Positions 16,962-26,940 of a DNA stretch of 64,000 nt are shown piece after piece (the first letter of the stretch is position 1; every line of letters begins with the position of its first letter). The notes under the pieces were generated by a model that had not been told where the DNA came from, did no database searches, and worked only from the letters and a program-made list of their open reading frames with translations. The stretch is from Thermoleophilia bacterium (GTDB lineage Bacteria > Actinomycetota > Thermoleophilia > Miltoncostaeales > Miltoncostaeaceae), in contig JADGPG010000087.1 in NCBI GenBank assembly GCA_017882545.1, positions 1-64,000 of the forward strand. The letters run 5' to 3'. The position numbers were made by a program, and so were the translations under genes.

Positions 16962-19900
16962 GGCCGCACCTCATCCAAGGCATCGCTGAGTGACGGCACC
17001 AGTCCGGCCGGTGGGCGCCACGCCCAGATCCCGCAGCGACCGCCGTCCCAGACCGGGGTTCCGGCACCCGTCATGCCACGCAGAAAGACGTAGCCCGCCC
17101 CGCGGAGGTCACGATCGGCGTCGTACCCCGGGACCCGCCAGCGCAAGAACCGGTGCAGCGCGATCAGGTAGAACAGCGCCTGTAACGGGTAGTCGGCCTC
17201 ATGCATTGCCGACACGATCGCATCGGGTCGGTAGTCCCACGCCGAGGGGGTCCGTGCCGTGGGTCCGAGGCGATTCGTCTTGTAGTCGATCACCGCGTAA
17301 CCGCCGTCCGGAAGGCGGACGACGACATCCATGAAGCCGTTCAGGAATCCGCGCAGCGCGATCCCGCCGACGGGTGACCGTGCCAGCCGTTCGGCGTATC
17401 CGGCCATGGGATCAGCGGCGGACACACCGGCCGCCAGGACCTCGGCCAACCGTCGCACCGCCAGCCCGCCCGCGGGCCGGTCACCCCCGGCAAGCGGCAG
17501 CTCGAATGCCATCTCGTCGATGCGGTCAGCCCGCCCGAGCCCTGCCAGCGTAAACGCACCAAACGGACCACCCAGCGGCGTCGCAAGGCTGCTCGCAAGC
17601 CCGGCCGCGACATGACCGGGATCGCCGACATCGATCCGGTGGCGCGGGAGCTGCCGCTCGAGCTCGTGGCGCAGCGCCAACGTGAGATCGGGGGCAGCGA
17701 AGTCGGTTCCCTCGAGAACCTCGTGGATCAGCGAGCCCACCGCCGCACCCGCCGGCATGCCCCCGAGGGCCAACGGCCGGTCGGCAAAACCGGCATCGGG
17801 GACATCCGGACCACCAATCCCGGACTCGTCGTCATCGCCGCTGCCACCGCGGCGGTCATCGTCGGCGACCCCGGCGCGATCCCGGGCCGCCGCGGTGATG
17901 CCGCTGTAGGAGGTCCTGCGCCACGCGGTGTCGAGGTCGCGATCAAGCACGTCGGTCTCCAGGGACGCGGCGCTCGTCGGGGCAGGGGCCAACCGGCCGC
18001 CGCCGCGTGTCGGTGCGCGCTCAACCCCGATCGCGCCCGGTGCATGCTGGGCGAAGCGGACGAGGTGCGCGGTCGCGGCATCGTCCGGCGGCGGCGGGCC
18101 GTGCCCGGTTGTTCCGATCGAACCGTCGGCCTCCTGCGCGAACAGCAGGCGCCCGAGCGGCGACTGGGCGGCGTCGCGGGTGGCAGCCCACCAGATCACC
18201 AGCTGATGACGCGCGCGGGTCATCGCGACGTACAGCAGCCGTAGCTCTTCTCCGCGTTGCTCGTCGCGGGAGCGACGCCAGTCATCGTCGTACCCCGGCC
18301 CGCTCGGGCCGCCGACGACCAGGCGCCGTGCTCCGGAAGCCGTATGAAACACCGGAAACGCATCCGCATGGCCCTGTTGGGGAATCCACCCTTCCTCCCA
18401 CAGGTACGGGCAGTACACGACCGGGAATTCCAGGCCTTTGGCCGCATGGACCGTCACGACCTGGACCGCGTCGGCGTCGGAGTCGAGACGCCGGCTGCGC
18501 TCATCGCTGTCGGAGTCGCCGGCGGCCGTGCGGATCTGTTCGGCCAGCCAGCTCGCCAGCCCTCCGGCGTCGAGCTCGACCGCAGCGGCGTGGAGCAGTT
18601 CGCCGACATGGCGCAGGTCGGTCAGCTCACGCTCGCCGTCGGGACGGGCGAGGACGCGCGCCGGAAGGTCCTCGCCCGAGGAGATCACGCTCAACATGGC
18701 GGCGATGCCGTGGCGTCGAAGCACGACCCCCCATCCCGCGATCGTCTCGTGCAGAAGTTCCCAGGTGCGATCGTCTGCGGCCGCGACTGCATCCGCATCC
18801 CACCCGCAGAACGCGGTCAGCGCCGCCGCCGTCACCCCCGGGCGTGAGCTGGGGCGCTCGACGGCCTCAAGGAGGCGCAGCCATTCGGCCGCGACGGCGG
18901 TGTCGAATACGCTGCCGACTCGGTTGATGACGGCGGGCACGCCCGCCGCCCGTAGCGCGTTCCGGACCAGGGTACTGTGGCTGCGTTTGCGGACCAGCAC
19001 CGCGATGTGCTTCGGCTCCACGTCGGCGTTCGACGTGAGCAGGCGCACGATGTCGGATGCAAGGTCGTTCGCGACGATCTGTCGAGCTCGTGGCGCCAGT
19101 ATCGTCGGCGCTTTGCCTCTGGTCAGGTCAGCCGCCGGAAGGTCGTCGCGGTGGAGAATGCGCACTCGGACCGGCGCTCCGTCGGGCAGACCAGCAGGGC
19201 GGAGCTGCACGGGATCGGCCGTCGCCTCCAATGCCCGATAGGCGATCTCCCGATGACCCAGCCTGGCGTGGCGGAACAGCGCATCACAGCCGCGCAGAAT
19301 GCCGGCATCCGAACGCCAGCTGACATTCATGCTGCGCCGGTCGGTCGCCGCGTGGGCCGCGGTCAGATAGGCCTCGATATCGGCCCCCCGGAAGCCGTAG
19401 ATCGCCTGCTTAGGATCGCCGATCATCACCACGGTCGCGCCCGTCTTGACGAACGCCAGGTCGACGATTTGGTATTGGACCGGGTCGGTGTCCTGAAACT
19501 CGTCGATCAGCACGACCCCGAAGCGCTCACGCAGACGGGCGGCGACGACACCGCCCCGGTCCGGGGTGATCAGGACGTCGCGCAGCCGGCCCTGGAGGTC
19601 GTCGTAGGTCATCACCCCCGACTGCCGCTTCCGCCGATCGACTTCCGCACGTACCTCGAACGCGAAGGCGATCCGACAGTCGGCCTCGGTGTGCGGGTGG
19701 GGCGGATGGGCACCAAGATCCGCAAAGGGGTCGTTCAGCGCTGCCTTCCGGCCGACCCGCCGCGCGGTCGCATGGTCGAACGGCGGCACGCTGCCGACCG
19801 GCCCGTAATCCCGGAGATAGAGGTCGTCGACGACTTGATCGACCAGGAGCTCGAGATCGTCGACAAAGACGGCACCGGGGTCGACGTCCGCGGCAACGCC

Positions 19901-20305
19901 GAGCCCGCGCAGGACCTGGTGACAGAAGCTGTGGGTCGTGGCCACGGTCACGGCGTCGAAGTTCGCAACCGCGGCGCGCAGCGCGTCCAGTCGCGCCCCG
20001 ATCCGGGCCGCATCGCCCTCCCGCAGGCACGCAACCACATCATCAACGTTGTCGTCGTCGTCGGCCTCGAGCGCATCCCGGGCCGCCACCAGCGCCGACC
20101 GCAGGCGCTCCCGTAGCTCGCCGGTGGCCGCGTTGGTGAAGGTCATTACCAACAGCTGGTCGGGCCGGAGCCCGTCGGCCAGGTAGCGGACGGCGAGCGC
20201 CGTGATCGCATACGTCTTCCCTGTTCCCGCGCTCGCCTCGAGCACCGTCACGGCGTCGGGCAGCGGATCGCGGATCGAGAACACCGGCGGCGGCGTGGTC
20301 GTCAC
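16958..20305 (-). CDS. recB: Exodeoxyribonuclease V beta subunit RecB
   Basis: About 1115 residues from GTG 20305, which forms a GTGA overlap with the recC stop; the track's longer start is unnecessary. UvrD-like helicase motifs: EASAGTGKTYAI (I), TFTNAATGELRERL (Ia), LIDEFQDTDPVQ (II), GDPKQAIYGFRGAD (III), VVTVHAAKGLEFPVVYCPYL (V) and LLYVAMTRARH (VI). The C-terminal nuclease has LIHEVLEG and the catalytic VIDYKTNRLG. It is the 3'-5' motor and sole nuclease of RecBCD, processing double-strand breaks for RecA. Somewhat shorter than E. coli RecB (1180). Confidence 0.94.
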   Translation of the reverse strand: MTTTPPPVFSIRDPLPDAVTVLEASAGTGKTYAITALAVRYLADGLRPDQLLVMTFTNAATGELRERLRSALVAARDALEADDDDNVDDVVACLREGDAARIGARLDALRAAVANFDAVTVATTHSFCHQVLRGLGVAADVDPGAVFVDDLELLVDQVVDDLYLRDYGPVGSVPPFDHATARRVGRKAALNDPFADLGAHPPHPHTEADCRIAFAFEVRAEVDRRKRQSGVMTYDDLQGRLRDVLITPDRGGVVAARLRERFGVVLIDEFQDTDPVQYQIVDLAFVKTGATVVMIGDPKQAIYGFRGADIEAYLTAAHAATDRRSMNVSWRSDAGILRGCDALFRHARLGHREIAYRALEATADPVQLRPAGLPDGAPVRVRILHRDDLPAADLTRGKAPTILAPRARQIVANDLASDIVRLLTSNADVEPKHIAVLVRKRSHSTLVRNALRAAGVPAVINRVGSVFDTAVAAEWLRLLEAVERPSSRPGVTAAALTAFCGWDADAVAAADDRTWELLHETIAGWGVVLRRHGIAAMLSVISSGEDLPARVLARPDGERELTDLRHVGELLHAAAVELDAGGLASWLAEQIRTAAGDSDSDERSRRLDSDADAVQVVTVHAAKGLEFPVVYCPYLWEEGWIPQQGHADAFPVFHTASGARRLVVGGPSGPGYDDDWRRSRDEQRGEELRLLYVAMTRARHQLVIWWAATRDAAQSPLGRLLFAQEADGSIGTTGHGPPPPDDAATAHLVRFAQHAPGAIGVERAPTRGGGRLAPAPTSAASLETDVLDRDLDTAWRRTSYSGITAAARDRAGVADDDRRGGSGDDDESGIGGPDVPDAGFADRPLALGGMPAGAAVGSLIHEVLEGTDFAAPDLTLALRHELERQLPRHRIDVGDPGHVAAGLASSLATPLGGPFGAFTLAGLGRADRIDEMAFELPLAGGDRPAGGLAVRRLAEVLAAGVSAADPMAGYAERLARSPVGGIALRGFLNGFMDVVVRLPDGGYAVIDYKTNRLGPTARTPSAWDYRPDAIVSAMHEADYPLQALFYLIALHRFLRWRVPGYDADRDLRGAGYVFLRGMTGAGTPVWDGGRCGIWAWRPPAGLVPSLSDALDEVRP

Positions 20306-23300
20306 GCCGAGCACTCCTCGACCGCCAACAGGTCGCCCCACAGCCGGCTCGCCGCGGTCCGAAGCGCGTCCCCGTGGCGTTCCCAGAGTTCGTCGAATGA
20401 AAGTCGCCCGCCCAGCACCAGCACGTGGGACGGGTCCTCATTCTCTCCGGGAACATCGGATCCGAATTGCCGCTCCCACTCGGCGGTCAGTGCGCGGGTC
20501 CCCTTGCTGGCCGACGACACCGTGCCGGCCGCCCACGCTGCCGAGGTCCGCGGGTAGATCGTGGGAACCAAGCGCATGCCCTCGTCGTACAGCTCAATCA
20601 GCCGATCAAGGGCACCGCGTGCGATCGACGCATCGAGCGGATCGACCGACGCCGTCCCGTTTCTGGCACGGTTCGCCGTGGGATTGCGTCCGACGACGAT
20701 CGAACGGAATCCGATGCCGGAGTCCGCGGCCGTCAGTGCCAAGAAGTAGACCCAGGCCCGCAGCCGAAGTCGGGGCCCGAGGCGGGAGTACGACGCCAGC
20801 AGAATAAGTTCGTCGAAGACCTCTGGCACGGTGCCGACGAGGCGGCGGCCGGTGTCCATGCGCACGTCCACGGCAACCGCCCGCGGCTGCCGGGCACCCT
20901 GGAGCGCCCGCGCCTCAATCGCGATCTCGTCGACGGACGGTGCGACGGCCTCCAATGCGCGCAGCCCGAGTTCACCCGGTGGGAGCATGCCCCGGGCCCG
21001 TTCCCCCGCGACCCACCGCCCGCGGTCGACGCCCCGACGGACCGCGCGCAGCATTCGGTCACCGACCGACCAGCGGCCCCACGGGTCGAGGTCGACCGGG
21101 ATCCCGTCCGGGAGCTCATCGCCGATGTCTCGTAACGCGAGACCGAGCCTCGCCCGCAGGAACTCGCGGATCGGATGCTCGACGAAGCGCACGAGCGCCG
21201 CGAGGTCAACGGTCTCATCAGCCGGGACAGCTATGGGATGCCGCAGAAAGACGGCGGGCCGCCGGTCCGTGGCGACCAGTGCGCGCGCGCCGTCGGCCGC
21301 GGTGGGATCGAATCCCCACACCGTTCCATCGACGAGAGCTCCACGCTGGAAGTTCTCCGGGTCGAACGGCTGCAGCGGATGGGTGATGCAGACCCGTCGG
21401 TCCAGTACCCCGTCGACCGTGCGGCCGAGGACATCAATCAGCTCCGCGACGGGCACTGACGGTGCGCGCTCACTGTTGGTCCGCTCGTCGCGGCCGGAGT
21501 ACGTGATCAGCACCGCGTCGGACGCGGCCAGCACCGCGTCAAGCAACTGCTGGACGTCATCGCCACGGGGGTCTCGGTCGCCGACGCGGGGATCCCGCAG
21601 GGTGATGTCGTCGCCGTCACGGCCGGGGGCCCGTGGAAAGTCACGGTCGTCGAGCCCAAGCAGACACACCACCCGGTGCGGGACGCCGCGCAGCGGCACC
21701 ATGCTCGACGCGGTGATGCGCCCGGTGCGATACCGCGCCGATGCCCCACTCGCGCCGAGTCCGAGCTGGACGATCCCTCGCATTTCGGCAGGCGTCACGT
21801 CGATCGCAACGTCGCCTGCGGCGACGACAATGTCTCCGAGGAGATCCGTGAGCTGGAAGCGCTGCCAGGCGTGCTCGGCATCGACATCGGTCAGCAGATC
21901 GGCCGTGTCGGAGATCGCGTCGGCCCAGGCAGCGATCGATTGCGGGGTGCGCAGACGCTCCGTCACGACGGTCAGCCGGTCGATGAACTCGGCCAGCCGC
22001 CCGACCAGGTCGATCGACCCCGTGTCAAGTCCGTCCAGCGGCGTGACGTCAGCGATCACGCAGTCGTCGAGTTCCCCCAGGGCGATGCCCAACAGCATCC
22101 TGTCGATGCCGCTTCGCCAACTGTTCGCCGACAGCACTCCGAGTCCAAACCGCTCGCGATCGGCCGCACCAAGGCCCCACCGTACGCCGGCGTCAACGGA
22201 CAGCTGCTCCATCCGCGCGAGGTCAGTGTCGTCGAACGCGAACCGGCGGCGGACGGGTTCCAGCGCCGCCAGTTCCAACACCTGGGTCAGGGTCGCCCGC
22301 TCGTCGGCAACCGCCATAACCCGGTCGACGACCGCGATCACGGGGTTGCCCTCGCGAAGTGTCCTGTCGGCGATCTCGACGCGCAGCCCGGGCCCCGGGA
22401 ACGCCCCGACCAGATCCGGATCCCACGCCGGGCCAGGCCCGAAGGCGGCTTCAATCAGCGGCGCAAAGCCCTCGATGTCCGGGCTCAGGATCACCACGTC
22501 CCGCGGTTCGAGCGTCGGGTCGCCGACGAACAGGTGCATCAGCGCGTCGCGGAGCACCTCGACTTGGCGGGTGCGCCCGTGGCACGAATGGATCTGGACC
22601 GACCGGTCGTCGGGCGACAGGACATGCGGCGGTGCGGCGGCCGGCGCACGATTGGCGCGAATGTCGCCCTGGAGACGGCCCAGCAGCAGCCCGCGCCGGT
22701 CCGGTCGCGGGTCGGGCAGATGGTCAACCTCGCGTCCGATCGCAATCTGCAGCTCACGCGCATCCCGGCCCCATGACGACAACAGCGGGTTGCTGACGAG
22801 GGCACCGGAGGTGTCGTCGGCGCGGCGCGTGCCGCGCGGCGGCCGACCGGCGACGGCTACGGCGTCCCAGAGGCGAGCCGAGGGGTGCAGAATGAACATG
22901 TCGACCGTCCGGCGGTGGCCGATCGCCTCGAGGACGCGCAGGTAGGTCGGCGGCAATCGCGACACGCCCACGAGGGCCAGCCGCGCCGGCAGCTCGACCG
23001 CGTCGGGATGATCGGTGATGCGTTGGCACTCGTGCTCGAGGCGTTCGGCCAATCCCGGACGCGCGATCCGGTCGCGAAGCAGGCGCCACAGGTACGGCTG
23101 CCAGGCGAGCTCCTGCGGAAGCTGCCGGCCGTCACCGTCGTCGGACCGTCCCACGGCCCACGCCGCGACCATGTCGGGCCGGTACATCGCGTAGCGATCG
23201 AAGAGGTCCGCGACGTGTCGCAACGTCCGGTACCGACGGGCGCGGCGCAGATCGGTGGGATGCGACATATGCCCCGACCCGATGTGCTCTGCGAGCACGG

Positions 23301-23646
23301 CGAGCTCGGGCCGGTCGCCCTCCCGCTCCAAGAGGTCGACCAGCGCCCACACCGATGCGTCCGGGCGCCACGGATCACGCTCCGGATCTTCGCCCGGCGA
23401 CGCGAGCGCACGCTTGACGATCCATCCCGGGAAGCGGAATTCGACCCGTGCCGTCACCCCGTCGCGCCGCCCCGATCGCGCCCCGAGCCGCTGGGCCAGC
23501 TCCTGCGAGAGCCATCGCTCGACTCCGCGGGTCGGCACGCCGATCACCTCGGCGGCGAACGGGTCCTCGCCTGGGGTGCGCAGCAGTTCGGTCAGGGGAG
23601 CGACGAGTGCCGTCGCCTGGGACGCCAGATGGATGCGCAAGGGCAT
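20302..23646 (-). CDS. recC: Exodeoxyribonuclease V gamma subunit RecC
   Basis: 1114 residues, close to E. coli RecC (1122). Family marks include VIGVPTRGVERWLSQELAQRLG at about 36-57, the FRFPG region, DRYAMYRP, a SCHGRTRQVEVLRD segment, RFEHPIREFLRARLG-like (RFVEHPIREFLRARLGL) and LDGR-type C-terminal strands. RecC splits the duplex and recognises Chi in E. coli through inactive helicase and nuclease folds. First gene of the operon; a weak GACAAT lies six bases before the ATG, suggesting leaderless initiation. Confidence 0.93.
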   Translation of the reverse strand: MPLRIHLASQATALVAPLTELLRTPGEDPFAAEVIGVPTRGVERWLSQELAQRLGARSGRRDGVTARVEFRFPGWIVKRALASPGEDPERDPWRPDASVWALVDLLEREGDRPELAVLAEHIGSGHMSHPTDLRRARRYRTLRHVADLFDRYAMYRPDMVAAWAVGRSDDGDGRQLPQELAWQPYLWRLLRDRIARPGLAERLEHECQRITDHPDAVELPARLALVGVSRLPPTYLRVLEAIGHRRTVDMFILHPSARLWDAVAVAGRPPRGTRRADDTSGALVSNPLLSSWGRDARELQIAIGREVDHLPDPRPDRRGLLLGRLQGDIRANRAPAAAPPHVLSPDDRSVQIHSCHGRTRQVEVLRDALMHLFVGDPTLEPRDVVILSPDIEGFAPLIEAAFGPGPAWDPDLVGAFPGPGLRVEIADRTLREGNPVIAVVDRVMAVADERATLTQVLELAALEPVRRRFAFDDTDLARMEQLSVDAGVRWGLGAADRERFGLGVLSANSWRSGIDRMLLGIALGELDDCVIADVTPLDGLDTGSIDLVGRLAEFIDRLTVVTERLRTPQSIAAWADAISDTADLLTDVDAEHAWQRFQLTDLLGDIVVAAGDVAIDVTPAEMRGIVQLGLGASGASARYRTGRITASSMVPLRGVPHRVVCLLGLDDRDFPRAPGRDGDDITLRDPRVGDRDPRGDDVQQLLDAVLAASDAVLITYSGRDERTNSERAPSVPVAELIDVLGRTVDGVLDRRVCITHPLQPFDPENFQRGALVDGTVWGFDPTAADGARALVATDRRPAVFLRHPIAVPADETVDLAALVRFVEHPIREFLRARLGLALRDIGDELPDGIPVDLDPWGRWSVGDRMLRAVRRGVDRGRWVAGERARGMLPPGELGLRALEAVAPSVDEIAIEARALQGARQPRAVAVDVRMDTGRRLVGTVPEVFDELILLASYSRLGPRLRLRAWVYFLALTAADSGIGFRSIVVGRNPTANRARNGTASVDPLDASIARGALDRLIELYDEGMRLVPTIYPRTSAAWAAGTVSSASKGTRALTAEWERQFGSDVPGENEDPSHVLVLGGRLSFDELWERHGDALRTAASRLWGDLLAVEECSA

Positions 23647-23808
23647 CCGCCCATTGTCGTCGACGGTCCGGCCGGCGCCGCGAAACGGCCCGCACCTGCT
23701 CCACGGGCTGACGCATGGCGTTTACGGATGCCTCACGGCAGAGGTTCGTATCCGTCACAGGGGGCCCGGACCCGTCTCCGGTGACCGACGGTCCGGAAGG
23801 AGCATTTC

Positions 23809-24866
23809 GTGTACACGTTCCGTTCGCTGGCCGCGTCAGACGGCTCGGTCCGTTCGCTGGCGCCGTGGCACTGTCGATCGGCCCCGGACTCGGTGCAGTC
23901 GCAGTCGGCGCCGTCTCCACGGGCCCACGACGGCGACATCGCCGTCGCCGACGGACGTCGCCGTGACCGGTGCGGTCACACTCGTCGACAGCGGCGGCCT
24001 GCCCATCACGACAACCCGATCCGTCAGCGGCGTCGCCGTCGGGGGCACACGGCACAGACCGACCCGCTGTACGACGCCACCCACGCGACCACCGGCGGCG
24101 GCACCGGGCCGGTAGTGATCGGTCCGTTCGTTCGGCCGGGCACGGTCGCCTGCAGCAACGAAAGCTGGCTCCCCACGATGGAGGACCTCGTTGCGGTCCG
24201 CCCCACTCGTGGGCGGGTCTCGACGGAACGGGGCACAGCGGCGACGCCGCGCAACCGGACATCGCCCCGATCGGGGGCGATGTCATCACCAGTCCGGCCG
24301 GCCCGTACCGTCGCCGGCGGGCGGTACGGCAATGATCGACTCACAATGGACCAGGCACGTCCGCCTGACGCCGCGCTCGCTGGGCGTGCGCTCGCGGGCG
24401 TCGCATCGGCGGGTCGCTTCCGCGTTGGGAACCGGCGACGTACGCAGCCACGGAGCGCATCGTGCACGCAAGCGCGTCGCACCCGTTCATCGGCATCCAA
24501 GGCGCTGTGGCCCTCGTCGACCTGGGTGGACCGCGCACCCGGGTGACCCTCGTGGGACCGCGAGTCCCGTCCGCGAGGCACTTCCCCCGTGCCGGCGACG
24601 ACGCCCTCCACGTTCCCCTAACGCAGCACAGCGGGCGATCACCGATCGTCATCGGTCCGCGCGCGCACGATCTTCGACGAGCGCGGAGGCCGCGACGCGC
24701 CGGGGGCGCCGGCGTCCGCCGAAACCCGGTCGAACACACCCCGACCCTCGTGTTCTCCTCGATGCGTCCGGCCGGGAGCGGAGAGGTCTTCTCGACGATG
24801 CGCGGACGGATGCCGATCGTGTCGTTCGAATTCGTCACGGAGATCGATTGGTCCATTGCCGCATGA
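23809..24866 (+). pseudogene. Frame-broken gene for a secreted protein (probable pseudogene)
   Basis: A strong AAGGAG six bases before GTG 23809 opens a gene, but the credible coding sense moves between frames. Read in order: MYTFRSLA; then VRRLGPFAGAVALSIGPGL (signal-peptide-like); then DVAVTGAVTLVDSGGLPITT; then DPLYDATHATTGGGTGPVVI and VACSNESWLPTMEDL; then AAQPDIAPIGGDVITSPAG; later YAATERIVHASASHPFIGIQ and GAVALVDLGG; finally FSTMRGRMPIVSFEFVTEID ending WSIAA* at 24866. Most steps go the same way (-1). The intact product would be about 350 residues. I do not recognise the family. Heavy decay or local sequencing error are both possible. Confidence 0.45.
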
Positions 24867-25016
24867 CGGCCGGTTCCCGGGGACGCCCCCGTTGCAATGG
24901 CCAGGACCCGGCACCCGCGTTGCGACTGGCCGTACGGCGGGTTCACGGCAACGCGCCAACCCGCCACACTGTTGCGCACGCCCGCCTGCCCACCTTGCAA
25001 GGACTCCCGCGTCACG
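24867..25016. other. Spacer before the first Ig-domain secreted protein
   Basis: 150 bases with no credible ORF. It includes CAAGGA at 24997-25002, twelve or more bases before the ATG at 25017, which is far for a ribosome-binding site. Confidence 0.4.
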
Positions 25017-26636
25017 ATGTTCGCACGACGTACCCCGACACAGATTCACCGATGGTCCCGAATACCGCCCGGCGCCCTGCTTGTCGCCGGGTTGTTGGCG
25101 TTTTGGGCGCCTGCGGCACATGCTGCGACGCGAGTGGCCCATCACTGGGGGCCCGTCCTTCGGCGCGGGACGGGATCCGCAATACCGCTGATACAGGCCG
25201 GCGGGACGAGTCCCCAGGTGACGACCGGGACGCTCACGTACGGCGGCGGCGGCGGCGTCACCGGTGTGGTGACGGGCGCCCCGAAGGTCTACCTGGTCGT
25301 CTGGGGCCCGGGCTGGGGAACATCAAGCGACGGGCACAGCTTCTCCGGCGATCCGCAGAATGAGGTGCCGCGGCTGGCCCAGTTCTTCTCGGGGCTCGGG
25401 ACGAACGGCGACCAGTGGAGTCGCGTCGTGACGCAGTACTGCGAGTCGGGCCCGACCGTGCGCGAACCAATCAACGCATCAGGCTGTGCCGCCGGCACGA
25501 CGCCGGTAGGCTCCCCGGGCGCGGGCGCCCTCGCCGGGATTTTGCAGGACGCCTCGGCACTGCCGAGCCAACGACCGACGGCGACCGACCTGGCAAAGGA
25601 GGCACAGGCGGCCGCAGTACACGTCGGCGACCTGTCGGCAGACGCGGTCTACGTGATCCTCTCGGCGCCCGGCACCCAGCCCGACGGATTCAACTCCGGG
25701 TCCGCCGGCGACAACTTTTGCGCCTGGCACGATTTCACCCGCGACACGTCCCAGGGGATCGACACCACCGGTTCCGCACATGGTGAGGTGAACGTCGCGT
25801 TCATCAACATGCCGTACGTCACCGACGCGGGTTTCGCGTGCGGGTCGGGTGCGGTCCATCCCGGCTGGAGCGGGTTCGGTGACGGCATCTCTATCGTCGC
25901 AGGTCACGAATACGCCGAATGGCTGACGGACCCCTTCCCCGGCGGTGGGTGGTCGAATGGGGCCACCGGTGATGAGGCCGGCGACGAATGCATGTGGATT
26001 CTCCCCGGCCACCAGGGCGCGATGACGGACCTCACGCTGACGACGGGCACGTTTCCCGTGCAGTCCATCTGGAGCAACCGCGGCAGCGCCTGCGTCACCC
26101 AGGCCTCGACCGTCGTCCGGATCGCGCCGGCACGCAGGATCAATTCGCGGCAGTCGCTCTCGGTCACATTCGGCTTCCGCGCAAGCGGACCGGCTGGTCG
26201 GGTCCTGGTGTTCAGCGCCACCGGCCTCCCGCATGGCATGCGCATCGATCCACGTACGGGGCGTATTAGCGGACGGCCGACCGGCGTCGCCGGCACCTAC
26301 ATCGTGCGGGTCACCGCGACCGACACGTTCGGCCCGCCGACCACGCGGGCGCTGACGTGGCACATCACCCCTGCGATCCTCCTCTGGCGTCCGGCGACGC
26401 TGGTCACGGCGCGCTTTGGGTCGGTGTCCGTCCTGATGCGGGCCCGCGATCTCGTCGCGCACCGTCATCTCCGCTACCGCGCCAAAGGCTTGCCCCCCGG
26501 CCTGCGGATCGCCTCCGGGACCGGTCGGATCGCCGGCACGGTCATCGGGCATGGCGGCGCGTACCTCGTACGGATCTTGGCGTCAGACAACGGTGGCGCG
26601 TGGACGGCGATGCGCTTTACCTGGCGCGTGCGCTAA
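25017..26636 (+). CDS. Large secreted protein with HEYAEW motif and two putative Ig (He_PIG) domains
   Basis: About 539 residues from ATG 25017; the track start lies in non-coding sequence. Signal peptide ALLVAGLLAFWAPAAHA. A catalytic-looking domain of about 300 residues follows: VTGAPKVYLVVWGPGWG, FFSGLGTNGDQWSRVVTQYC, DGFNSGSAGDNFCAWHDF, NMPYVTDAGFAC and VAGHEYAEWLTDP ... GDEAGDECMWI. The HE..E pattern hints at a metal site, but I cannot assign a peptidase family; plant EXORDIUM/phosphate-induced proteins share some of the layout. Two putative Ig domains close the protein (FSATGLPHGMRIDPRTGRIS; YRAKGLPPGLRIASGTGRIA). It is a paralogue of the next gene. Confidence 0.72.
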   Translation: MFARRTPTQIHRWSRIPPGALLVAGLLAFWAPAAHAATRVAHHWGPVLRRGTGSAIPLIQAGGTSPQVTTGTLTYGGGGGVTGVVTGAPKVYLVVWGPGWGTSSDGHSFSGDPQNEVPRLAQFFSGLGTNGDQWSRVVTQYCESGPTVREPINASGCAAGTTPVGSPGAGALAGILQDASALPSQRPTATDLAKEAQAAAVHVGDLSADAVYVILSAPGTQPDGFNSGSAGDNFCAWHDFTRDTSQGIDTTGSAHGEVNVAFINMPYVTDAGFACGSGAVHPGWSGFGDGISIVAGHEYAEWLTDPFPGGGWSNGATGDEAGDECMWILPGHQGAMTDLTLTTGTFPVQSIWSNRGSACVTQASTVVRIAPARRINSRQSLSVTFGFRASGPAGRVLVFSATGLPHGMRIDPRTGRISGRPTGVAGTYIVRVTATDTFGPPTTRALTWHITPAILLWRPATLVTARFGSVSVLMRARDLVAHRHLRYRAKGLPPGLRIASGTGRIAGTVIGHGGAYLVRILASDNGGAWTAMRFTWRVR

Positions 26637-26940
26637 CGACAGGCCGCTACGCGCTCCTCGACGGGCATCCGCGGGGGCGACCACCCAGACGGGCAGGGGT
26701 ACCGGCGGCGCGGCATCGCGGACGTGCCGGGGAGATACCGCCAAGAAATCTCCCGAAAGTGCTCAAGTCCCGCTGTTTATGCGACGAAGGAGACATTGAC
26801 GGCCGGCTCCGGTCGCATAGCTTCATGGGAAACGTCGTCTCCCGCCTCTCTGAACGTTCAGGGCATCCGCGCAGTCCGCCCGGGTCCCCCCCCAGGCCGC
26901 GAGCACGCCTCCGCGCCTGGGACGTGGAAGGGCTCTTGCC
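26637..26940. other. Intergenic region, 304 bases
   Basis: No credible gene. It contains a perfect 12-base palindrome CTGAACGTTCAG (26850-26861) about 80 bases before the next start, a possible regulator site, and GGAAGG near 26926 as a weak ribosome-binding site for GTG 26941. Confidence 0.4.

Noticed and set aside
21301-21330. tRNA-like GATCGAATCCCC
   Set aside because: Inside recC and with no acceptor or anticodon stems.
20831-22945. 704-residue plus-strand ORF
   Set aside because: Ser/Arg-rich antiframe of recC.
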